DNA from: Selenomonadaceae bacterium
GTDB lineage: Bacteria; Bacillota; Negativicutes; Selenomonadales; Selenomonadaceae
Length of the DNA stretch: 40,317 nt
NCBI GenBank assembly: GCA_017529935.1
Contig: JAFXNB010000094.1
Location: forward strand, 1-40,317
Reading direction: 5' to 3'
Below the pieces are notes generated by a model. That model had not been told where the DNA came from. It worked only from the letters and a program-made list of their open reading frames with translations, and did not search any database. The translations under genes and the position numbers were made by a program. Shown here one piece after another: positions 33,647-40,317 of the stretch (positions are counted from its first letter, which is position 1; each line of letters begins with the position of its first letter).

Positions 33647-35818
33647 TCAACAGCCAACAAAACGAACGGCAAGCATAGTTATATCGTCGGACTGCTCAGC
33701 TTTTCCAACGTGCGCCGCCAAAGATTTGCTCACGCCTTCAAGCAGAATTTTAATTTCGCATTGATGATCGATAGTGTTCAAGCAATTTTCCAGACGCGCC
33801 TCGCCGTATTCTTCTTCAGCTTCGTTTATGGCTTCGGTTACGCCGTCGGTGTACATGAAAAGAATATCGCCGTGATTCAGCTGAACTTCCTGCTGAACAA
33901 AATCTACGCTGTCCATGGCTCCGAGAACGAAGCTTTTCTTAACGTCAAGCCAACTGAATTTTTTCTCGGCGTCGCGATAGAGCAGAGGCGGATTGTGCCC
34001 GCCGTTGACGTAAATTAATCTGCCCGTCTCCAAATCTAACATCGCCAAGAAGACCGTTATGAACATCATCTCGTCGTTGTCTTGGCAAAGTTGCTGATTG
34101 GCTAAAGTCATGACGGAGGCGAGGTCGTCGGGACTTTTCATCATCGTCGCCAAATTTTTTAGGATAGTTTTGCCCTTCATCATGAACAGCGCGGCGGGCA
34201 CGCTCTTTCCGGACACGTCAGCTATTGAAATTACCAAATGTTTTTCGTCCACGAGGTAGAAGTCGTAAAAATCTCCGCCGACCTCTTTTGCCGCCTTCAT
34301 CGTCGCGTATATCTCGAAATCGTCGCGATTAAAATCAAAATCATGTGGCAAAGTGCTCAGCTGAATGTTCGTCGCAACGTTTAATTCGGTGGCAATGCGT
34401 TCCTTGTCGGCGGTTTCCTTTTTTAAATTCGCCATGTAAGTTTTAAGCTCGTCAGTCATGGAATTAAAGGAAAAAGCTAATTGTTCAATCTCGTCGCCCG
34501 TTTGAATGTCCAATTTTTTATCCAAGTTGCCACTGGCAATTTCCCGAACGCCTTCGGAGAGCTTTTGTATCGGTTGCACAAATGATTTGGATAATTTTTC
34601 GCTCAAGGATAAAACCAAAGCCGTCAACAAAACGACAGCAAGCAGCGCAACCGGAAATAATTCCTTAAATAAAGTTTCCGCTTTAGCGACGAATTCATCG
34701 GTCCTTTTTTCGATTGACCTTCCGAGATTTTCCGCCGGCGCAATGACTTCGATGACTTTTATAACCGCGCCGAAACTCCACGGGACATTTTCAAGCGGAG
34801 CATATGCCAAATAATATTCCTCGCCGTCTACAATCACCGGCATTAAGCCGCTTTCGCCGCGAACCATCTTTTCTGCCGCCTCAGCTAAACTTTTCTCCGA
34901 ATTCTGCCGCAAATCGGGGAAACCCTCTTGAAGCGATAAAACTCCGTCGCCCTTCGGCGAAATTATCACTTGCCCGTTGCGATTCAGCAGAAATCCAAAG
35001 CCGGTCTTACCGATTTTGGTCTGTAAAACAAATTTTGCAACGCGTTCTGCAACGAAACCAAAACCCGTCACGCCGATAAATTTTCCGTCAGCTATTATTG
35101 GCGCGGAACAGGCCACAAAGGGAAGCGGCGCGGAAGAATTTGCATTTATAATGGCGTCGGTGAAAGTTGTGGATTGAGTTTCCTTTGCATTTTTGTACCA
35201 CGCCCGCTCAAAGAAATTAAATCGCCTGTACGGCTCCGGATTTTCAAAATAATGTACGCGCATATCGCTTTCGTTGGTGTCAAAAACAATGTCGAACCCG
35301 TCCTCGTACGCCGTGTACATCGAACAATCCACGCCGTAGCAAAGAACCATACTTTTGAGCACTTCTTGAATATTTGCCGCCAAGCCAATTCGGTCGCGCA
35401 GATTCCACAAATTTTCCTCTGCTGACGGCGCAACTGCCAATGAAACTGCCCAGCCAGCCTCCATGTTCGGCGAAAATTTCAATTCTTGCGGCGGATAAAT
35501 TTGCGGGTTCGACATGATGTATCCCGCCATTTTCGACACTACTTCCACATCAATCGCCATGCGTTGAAAGATAGAATCTATAATTTTTACCCGCTCATCA
35601 ACGACTTGCTGAAGATGATTTTTCTCGCGTCCCGATACAATTTCTATTACCGATTCTTTTGTAGAAACGCCCAGCTGTTTGCCCATTGATTCCATTTCTG
35701 TTTTGGTCGTGAACATTCCATAATTTGCCAATGCGCCTGACAACAGCAACGTCGTTATACTTAGGATAAAGAAAAGTTTTCTTATTCGTTTGCGAATGCT
35801 CGTTTGCTTGGGTTGCAT
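33647..35818 (-). CDS. Sensor protein phosphatase: dCache-HAMP-PP2C/SpoIIE
   Basis: The protein has 723 residues; ATG 35818 with AAGGAG 8 bp upstream. TM1 (LFFILSITTLLLSGALANYG) precedes a periplasmic dCache-like sensor of about 350 residues (RAWYKNAKETQSTTFTDA, GKFIGVTGFGFV, GFLLNRNGQVIISPKGDG, YYLAYAPLENVPWSFGAVI). TM2 lies near 388-410, then HAMP (FVQPIQKLSEGVREIASGNL) and the SpoIIE/RsbU phosphatase domain from about 480 (AKEVGGDFYDFYLV, ISIADVSGKSVPAALFMM, YVNGGHNPPLLY, MYTDGVTEAIN, QSDDITMLAVRF), with all metal-binding Asp positions. Such proteins dephosphorylate anti-sigma antagonists in partner switching. No antagonist or RsbW gene is adjacent. It is convergent with the ABC ATPase, 78 bp apart. 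Confidence 0.92.
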   Translation of the reverse strand: MQPKQTSIRKRIRKLFFILSITTLLLSGALANYGMFTTKTEMESMGKQLGVSTKESVIEIVSGREKNHLQQVVDERVKIIDSIFQRMAIDVEVVSKMAGYIMSNPQIYPPQELKFSPNMEAGWAVSLAVAPSAEENLWNLRDRIGLAANIQEVLKSMVLCYGVDCSMYTAYEDGFDIVFDTNESDMRVHYFENPEPYRRFNFFERAWYKNAKETQSTTFTDAIINANSSAPLPFVACSAPIIADGKFIGVTGFGFVAERVAKFVLQTKIGKTGFGFLLNRNGQVIISPKGDGVLSLQEGFPDLRQNSEKSLAEAAEKMVRGESGLMPVIVDGEEYYLAYAPLENVPWSFGAVIKVIEVIAPAENLGRSIEKRTDEFVAKAETLFKELFPVALLAVVLLTALVLSLSEKLSKSFVQPIQKLSEGVREIASGNLDKKLDIQTGDEIEQLAFSFNSMTDELKTYMANLKKETADKERIATELNVATNIQLSTLPHDFDFNRDDFEIYATMKAAKEVGGDFYDFYLVDEKHLVISIADVSGKSVPAALFMMKGKTILKNLATMMKSPDDLASVMTLANQQLCQDNDEMMFITVFLAMLDLETGRLIYVNGGHNPPLLYRDAEKKFSWLDVKKSFVLGAMDSVDFVQQEVQLNHGDILFMYTDGVTEAINEAEEEYGEARLENCLNTIDHQCEIKILLEGVSKSLAAHVGKAEQSDDITMLAVRFVGC

Positions 35819-35844
35819 TTTTCATTCTCCTTAAAAAGGCTTTT

Positions 35845-35872
35845 TGTATAATTTCAGTTCGATTTTGTTTAA
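35845..35872 (-). promoter_or_regulatory. Candidate promoter of the phosphatase gene
   Basis: On the minus strand TTAAAC (35872-35867), 16-bp spacer, TATACA (35850-35845), 27 bp before the start codon. Moderate match to consensus. Confidence 0.4.
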
Positions 35873-35881
35873 CAGGTAAAG

Positions 35882-35910
35882 TTTTCAACTTGACTACCAT
35901 AGAATATAAT
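35882..35910 (+). promoter_or_regulatory. Candidate promoter of the defence operon
   Basis: TTTTCA (35882-35887), 17-bp spacer, TATAAT (35905-35910). The -10 is perfect and the -35 poor. The 5' leader would be about 120 bases, AT-rich, with no recognised structure. Confidence 0.4.
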
Positions 35911-36038
35911 ATACAAATCAAAACTATTTTTAAAGAAGAAATTCCACATTGGCAAGAAAAAATTTTGCGGCAGTCGTATTTTTCGCGATTTGCGTTTGTG
36001 AATTTTAATTTATTTTTTTGCTACGGGAGTGTTCTGCC

Positions 36039-39000
36039 TTGAATTTGAGTGACTTGGAAGTAGGAAAAAAATTTACGGGGCTGGTGCCCAATCGAGTCAG
36101 CGAAATTATTTTCGTGAAATTTCATGGCGACGAATTCGCGGAGGTCACTTATAAGGACGACTACGGAAATTTCGGGAGCCAAATGTTAAACTCCGACCAA
36201 TTAGAAGAACTAAATCTGCTTGAAGTTTCGTCGCAATGGAAATTTGACGCCAGCGCGGAGGATTTTCGCCTAACTTCGGAAGCCTACAGAATTAGCGTTG
36301 CGTATTTGTTCGAGCCATATTTGGCGGTGTATTCGTCGCTGATAGAGCCGTTGCCGCATCAAATTTCCGCAGTGTACGAAAAAATGCTGGTGCAACAACC
36401 TTTGCGCTTTGTATTGGCTGACGACCCCGGAGCCGGCAAAACGATTATGGCGGGCTTGCTGATTAAGGAATTGCTGGTGCGCAGTGATGTCGTGCGCTGC
36501 ATGATTGTTTGCCCTGGGACGCTCGTCGAACAGTGGCAGGAAGAACTTCAACATAAATTCCATTTGGCTTTTGAAATTTTGACGCGAGAGAGAATAAATT
36601 TATCCGTGAACGGCAACGCTTTTGCAGACGTGGACCGCGCTATCGTGGGCATGGACGTTTTGGCGCGGAACAAAGAATTTCAAGACAAATTGCAGACGAC
36701 AACTTGGGATTTAATTGTTTGTGACGAAGCGCACAAAATGTCGGCGACGATTTCCGGCAACAAGACGAATTACACGAAACGTTTCTGGTTGGGGCGATTG
36801 CTCAGCAAAATTACGCGGCATTTCCTGTTGATGACGGCGACGCCACACAACGGCAAAGACGAGGATTTTCATCTGTTCATGTCGCTCGTTGACCAAGACC
36901 GCTTTGAAGGCGTCGAGCGCATTAAAGGCAATGTCGACGTGTCGGACATGATGCGGCGGCTGGTTAAAGAAGATTTGCTGACGTTCGAGGGCAAGCCGCT
37001 TTTCCCTGAACGCCGCGCCTACACCGTCAGCTACGATTTATCGCCGGTTGAAATGGAACTTTATGAGCGCGTGACGGATTATGTTTCGGACGGCTTTAAT
37101 CGGGCGGAACGATTGAGCGGAAATAAGAAAACTTCCGTCGGTTTCGCGATGACGATTCTGCAACGGCGGCTTGCTTCTTCTCCGCAAGCAATTTACAAAT
37201 CTTTGGAGCGCAGAACCGAACGCTTGAAAAAAATTCTGCGCGAAAAAAATATTTCGGCGGAGTTTGCTGTCGAGGCATTGGACGAAGAATTTCCGAGCGG
37301 CGAACTTGAAATTAAGGAAGAAGAACTTGCCGAACGTGCGACTGCCGCCAGCAATCTGACTGAACTGCGCAAGGAAATTCAAACGCTGGAAAAACTCACG
37401 GAAATGGCGAACACGGTTTTCAGGAGCGGCGAGGATAGAAAATGGCGCGAACTTTCCGAACTGCTCCAAGGCAACGAAAATTTTTCTAGGCGCGACAAGT
37501 TGATTATCTTCACCGAACACCGCGACACGCTGAATTATCTGCAGAAAAAAATTTCCGCGCTGTTCGGGCGCAATGAGGCTGTTGTCACGATTCACGGCGG
37601 GCTTAGTCACGGGGAGCGGCGCAAAATTCAAGAGCGATTCAAAGCCGACAAAAATATTTTCGTGCTGGTCGCGACGGACGCGGCGGGCGAAGGAATCAAC
37701 TTGCAGAACGCGCACTTGATGATTAACTACGACTTGCCGTGGAATCCAAATCGTTTGGAGCAACGTTTTGGGCGCATTCACCGTATCGGGCAGAAAAAAA
37801 TTTGTCACCTGTGGAATTTGGTTGCCAAGGACACGCGCGAAGGACAAGTTTTTTATCGTCTGCTGAAAAAGTTGGAGGAGGAACGCGCCGCGCTCGGCGG
37901 AAAAGTTTTCGACATACTCGGCAAAGTTTCGTTCGATAATAAGCCGCTACGTGAATTGCTGGTCGCGGCGATTCGCTACGGCAATGACCCGAAAATTATT
38001 CGGCGGCTGGATAATATCGTTGATAAAAGTTTCGACGCGGACAAGTTGCGAAAAATTCTGCGCGAACGGGCATTGACGGAAGACTCGCTCCGGCTTGAAA
38101 AAGTCACGGACATAAATCAGACAATGGAGCGCGTGGAGTCGCGCAAGCTCCAGCCGTATTTTATCGAAAAATTTTTCCAGACGGCGTTAAAACGATTGGG
38201 CGGACAAATTTATCCGCGCGTCAACGGTCGCTATGAAATTTTTCATGTGCCGAGCGACGTGCGCCAAAAATCTCCGCGCAATCAGCCCGTCGCGAAAAGT
38301 TATAAGCGCGTTTGTTTCGACAAGGACAAATGCAATATCGGCGGCGCGGCGGCTGAACTTTTAGCTCCAGGTCATCCGCTTTTAATGGCGGTTAGTTCCA
38401 AAGTTTTGGAGAAATTCGGCGGAGCATTGCGGCAGGGAACAATTTTTATTGACGACAACGACGACGGCAAAAATTTCCGGCTGCTGTTCTACGTGGAGAT
38501 AAAAATTTTCGACGGGCGGGAGCAAGTCATTTCCAAGCGCGTGCATTTCGTGGAGATTTTGGAAGACGGTCAAGCCGTTCCGACGAGTGCCGCGCCCTAC
38601 ATGGATTATCGGTCGCCCACGGACGCCGAGCGCAGAAAAATTTTTTCGGCGATTAAAAAGGCGCAGTGGTTGCAAAAAAATGTTGAGGAACGCGCCATTA
38701 ATTACACCGTGAAAAATTTGATGGCGGCGTATCATCAGGAAGTTGCCGCGCAGAAAAAAATTTACCTCGACAAACTCGAACGGGAAGTTAAAACGCGTCT
38801 GCGCAGTGAAATCAGCTTTTGGGACACGCGAGCCGTCGAATTGAGCGCGAAGGACAAATTTAACGCTGAACAGGCGACGCGGCGGGCTAACGAACTTGAA
38901 GCTCGTTTGAATCAACGCCTTGCTGAAATCGCTTTGGAGCGGAAAATTTCCGTGGCGGCTCCCGTCGTGGTTGGCGGCGCGTTGATTGTCCCGCGCGGCT

Positions 39001-39425
39001 ATCTGCCAGAAAAAAATCTTGCGGCGCGTTCCCGTGTTGAAAAAATCGCTATGGCTGCCGTCATGGAAATTGAGCGCGAACTCGGCAACAAAGCTTCGGA
39101 CGTGAGCGGCGATAAATGCGGCTACGACATTGAATCCGCCGAACCGAGCGGTCGCCTGCGTTTTATCGAAGTCAAAGGGCGCAACGCCGACGCCGATACC
39201 GTCACCGTAAGCAAAAACGAAATTATCACCGCGCTAAATTCCCCAGAAAATTTTATCTTGGCTATCGTCGCCGTTGACGAAAACGCCGCGCACGTCACCT
39301 ATCTGCAAACGCCCTTCGCCAGCCAGCCCGACTTCAACGCCGTCAGCGTCAACTACCCGATTTCTTCTCTCAAGCGGCAGGGAAAAATTCTTCTCGAACG
39401 AAATATTTCTTGCGGAGGTGATTGA
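36039..39425 (+). CDS. SNF2-type helicase with C-terminal DUF3883 (DISARM DrmD-like)
   Basis: The protein has 1128 residues. I chose TTG 36039 because GGGAG lies 9 bp before it; the TTG at 36018 has no such site. Motif I is DDPGAGKT with Lys134, motif II DEAH at 229-232, motif III LLMTATPHNG, and motif VI QRFGRIHRIGQ from 575, all standard for Swi2/Snf2 translocases. The middle is coiled and charged. Residues about 998-1115 (RVEKIAMAAVMEIERE, GYDIES, RFIEVKGR) match DUF3883, a nuclease-fold-like domain common in defence helicases. DrmD of class 1 DISARM is such a helicase paired with a methylase, as here. It is followed at 1 bp by a small membrane protein and then the methylase, so it should act on foreign DNA together with them (inference). 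Confidence 0.88.
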   Translation: MNLSDLEVGKKFTGLVPNRVSEIIFVKFHGDEFAEVTYKDDYGNFGSQMLNSDQLEELNLLEVSSQWKFDASAEDFRLTSEAYRISVAYLFEPYLAVYSSLIEPLPHQISAVYEKMLVQQPLRFVLADDPGAGKTIMAGLLIKELLVRSDVVRCMIVCPGTLVEQWQEELQHKFHLAFEILTRERINLSVNGNAFADVDRAIVGMDVLARNKEFQDKLQTTTWDLIVCDEAHKMSATISGNKTNYTKRFWLGRLLSKITRHFLLMTATPHNGKDEDFHLFMSLVDQDRFEGVERIKGNVDVSDMMRRLVKEDLLTFEGKPLFPERRAYTVSYDLSPVEMELYERVTDYVSDGFNRAERLSGNKKTSVGFAMTILQRRLASSPQAIYKSLERRTERLKKILREKNISAEFAVEALDEEFPSGELEIKEEELAERATAASNLTELRKEIQTLEKLTEMANTVFRSGEDRKWRELSELLQGNENFSRRDKLIIFTEHRDTLNYLQKKISALFGRNEAVVTIHGGLSHGERRKIQERFKADKNIFVLVATDAAGEGINLQNAHLMINYDLPWNPNRLEQRFGRIHRIGQKKICHLWNLVAKDTREGQVFYRLLKKLEEERAALGGKVFDILGKVSFDNKPLRELLVAAIRYGNDPKIIRRLDNIVDKSFDADKLRKILRERALTEDSLRLEKVTDINQTMERVESRKLQPYFIEKFFQTALKRLGGQIYPRVNGRYEIFHVPSDVRQKSPRNQPVAKSYKRVCFDKDKCNIGGAAAELLAPGHPLLMAVSSKVLEKFGGALRQGTIFIDDNDDGKNFRLLFYVEIKIFDGREQVISKRVHFVEILEDGQAVPTSAAPYMDYRSPTDAERRKIFSAIKKAQWLQKNVEERAINYTVKNLMAAYHQEVAAQKKIYLDKLEREVKTRLRSEISFWDTRAVELSAKDKFNAEQATRRANELEARLNQRLAEIALERKISVAAPVVVGGALIVPRGYLPEKNLAARSRVEKIAMAAVMEIERELGNKASDVSGDKCGYDIESAEPSGRLRFIEVKGRNADADTVTVSKNEIITALNSPENFILAIVAVDENAAHVTYLQTPFASQPDFNAVSVNYPISSLKRQGKILLERNISCGGD

Positions 39426-39426
39426 C

Positions 39427-39591
39427 ATGGCTGAAGATAATAAATGCATTAATGAACTTCGCGAAAGACTTGCAGAGGCGCATAAAGAAATTCGCAATTT
39501 GCAACGACAAAACGACATGTTGACTTGTGTTATCGTCAGCACGTTTGTTTCGCTGATTTCGTGCGTTGTGCTCCATTGGAAAGGTTGGTGA
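39427..39591 (+). CDS. Small coiled-coil membrane protein between helicase and methylase
   Basis: The protein has 54 residues; ATG 39427 begins one base after the helicase stop, with GGAGGTG (39414-39420) inside the helicase end. A longer in-frame start at 39274 lies within the helicase and is unlikely. Residues 8-30 form a heptad-like helix (INELRERLAEAHKEIRNLQR) and 32-49 a hydrophobic membrane segment (LTCVIVSTFVSLISCVVL), ending HWKGW. The gene fits tightly between stop and start of its neighbours (4 bp before the methylase), which argues that it is real. I know no family for it. It could anchor the complex at the membrane or act as an effector or regulator. Confidence 0.65.
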   Translation: MAEDNKCINELRERLAEAHKEIRNLQRQNDMLTCVIVSTFVSLISCVVLHWKGW

Positions 39592-39595
39592 CCTT

Positions 39596-40317
39596 ATGAA
39601 AAAATTAATCGAAGTGGCACTGCCGCTGGACGTTATCAACAAGGCGTCGGCGCGGGAAAAATCAATCCGTCACGGGCACCCCTCGACGCTACATCTTTGG
39701 TGGTCGCGTAAACCAACTGCAACGGCGCGCGCGGTTTTATTTGCCGCGCTGATTGATGACCCGTCCGAACACCTAGAAAAATTTCCCACGCCACAAGCTC
39801 AAGACGCCGAACGCAAAAGACTTTTTGAACTCATCGGCGAGCTTGTCAAGTGGGAGAACAGCGGCAACGAAGAAATTTTTAGCCGCGCACTGAACGAAAT
39901 AAAAAATTCCGTCGGCGAAGATTTGCCCGCAGTGTTCGACCCGTTCGCGGGCGGCGGAACTATTCCCCTTGAGGCGCAACGGCTCGGCTTAAAAGCTTAC
40001 GCCGCAGATTTAAATCCCGTCGCCGTCATGATTAACAAGGCGATGATTGAACTGCCCGCGAAGTTTAAAAATCTGCCGCCCGTCAATCCGGAGGCTGATA
40101 AACTTATTGGCGGTTATCGCGGCGCGGAAGGGCTCGCCAACGACATTCTCTACTACGGAAAAATTTTGAAGACGCTTGCCTTTGAAAAACTCGGCGAACT
40201 CTATCCGACTATCGACGGCAAGACCGTTATCGCGTGGCTCTGGGCGCGAACCGTCACTTGCTCCAACCCCGCCTGCCAACACACAAGGCCGCTCGTGCAT
40301 TCGTTCAATCTTTCGAC
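39596..40317 (+). CDS. DUF1156 DNA methyltransferase, N-terminal part (cut by window end)
   Basis: ATG 39596 follows GGTTGGTGACC closely; 240 codons are visible and the frame is still open at the edge. The N-terminus is the DUF1156 signature (IEVALPLDVINKASAREKSI, GHPSTLHLWWSRKP). Motif I of the methyltransferase follows at about residue 115 (DPFAGGGTIPLEAQRLG), and ADLNPVAVMINKAM is the next SAM-binding strand. CSNPAC near the edge may start a zinc-binding insert. Full-length relatives have 850-1000 residues and methylate adenine or cytosine amino groups. With the helicase upstream this suggests a DISARM-like or related methylation-based defence system; remaining genes would lie to the right. 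Confidence 0.9.
   Translation, partial: MKKLIEVALPLDVINKASAREKSIRHGHPSTLHLWWSRKPTATARAVLFAALIDDPSEHLEKFPTPQAQDAERKRLFELIGELVKWENSGNEEIFSRALNEIKNSVGEDLPAVFDPFAGGGTIPLEAQRLGLKAYAADLNPVAVMINKAMIELPAKFKNLPPVNPEADKLIGGYRGAEGLANDILYYGKILKTLAFEKLGELYPTIDGKTVIAWLWARTVTCSNPACQHTRPLVHSFNLS

Noticed and set aside
34804..35433. Plus-strand open frames inside the phosphatase gene
   Set aside because: The minus-strand gene has complete domains over this span; the others are shadows without ribosome binding sites.

Overview
The window looks like the chromosome of an anaerobic, two-membrane Firmicute of the Negativicutes/Selenomonadales type. This is an inference. It rests on moderate GC, strong AGGAGG ribosome binding sites, a Tad/Flp pilus with a secretin, an RND efflux pump (which needs an outer membrane), and a lactate-oxidation operon built on electron-transfer flavoproteins. 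No rRNA, tRNA, insertion sequence, prophage or CRISPR array was seen.

Layout. (1) 1-7005: a head-to-tail array of at least five paralogous Tat-exported type-B carboxylesterases; the first is cut by the window edge. (2) 7137-8921: two tandem copies of an unknown multi-pass membrane protein, the first interrupted by two in-frame stops. (3) 9031-10803: small exported or secreted proteins, namely a signal-peptide protein, a frameshifted SYLF/YSC84-type protein, and a double-glycine-leader peptide followed by a truncated duplicate that kept its terminator. (4) 10870-15232, minus strand: an AcrA/AcrB-type RND efflux operon, both genes with TTG starts. (5) 15840-25454: a Tad locus reading tadG-like, cpaB, cpaC, a ParA-like ATPase, cpaE, tadB, flp, flp, tadE, tadA/cpaF, tadC, opening with a near-consensus promoter and closing with a terminator. 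No prepilin peptidase is present. (6) 25494-30240: etfB, etfA, FAD-dependent lactate dehydrogenase and nickel lactate racemase larA. This matches the lct operon of electron-bifurcating lactate oxidisers without its permease. (7) 30262-33568: a polar amino-acid ABC transporter with two odd proteins. One is a membrane protein whose solute-binding lobes are repeated in the order lobe 2-lobe 1, twice. The other is an ATPase carrying a degenerate RsbW-like (GHKL) tail. (8) 33647-35818, minus strand: a sensor phosphatase (dCache-HAMP-SpoIIE/PP2C). (9) 36039 to the right edge: the start of a DISARM-related defence island, with a SNF2-type helicase ending in DUF3883, a 54-residue coiled-coil/membrane protein, and a DUF1156 DNA methyltransferase cut by the window end.

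How the parts work together. The lct-type genes would let the cell racemise lactate and oxidise it to pyruvate by flavin-based electron confurcation. The Tad genes build an adhesive pilus across two membranes. The esterase array points to extracytoplasmic ester hydrolysis. The strongest leads for something new are the ABC ATPase fused to a pseudo-GHKL domain next to a SpoIIE phosphatase, the permuted solute-binding repeats, and the helicase/small membrane protein/methylase cluster at the right edge.
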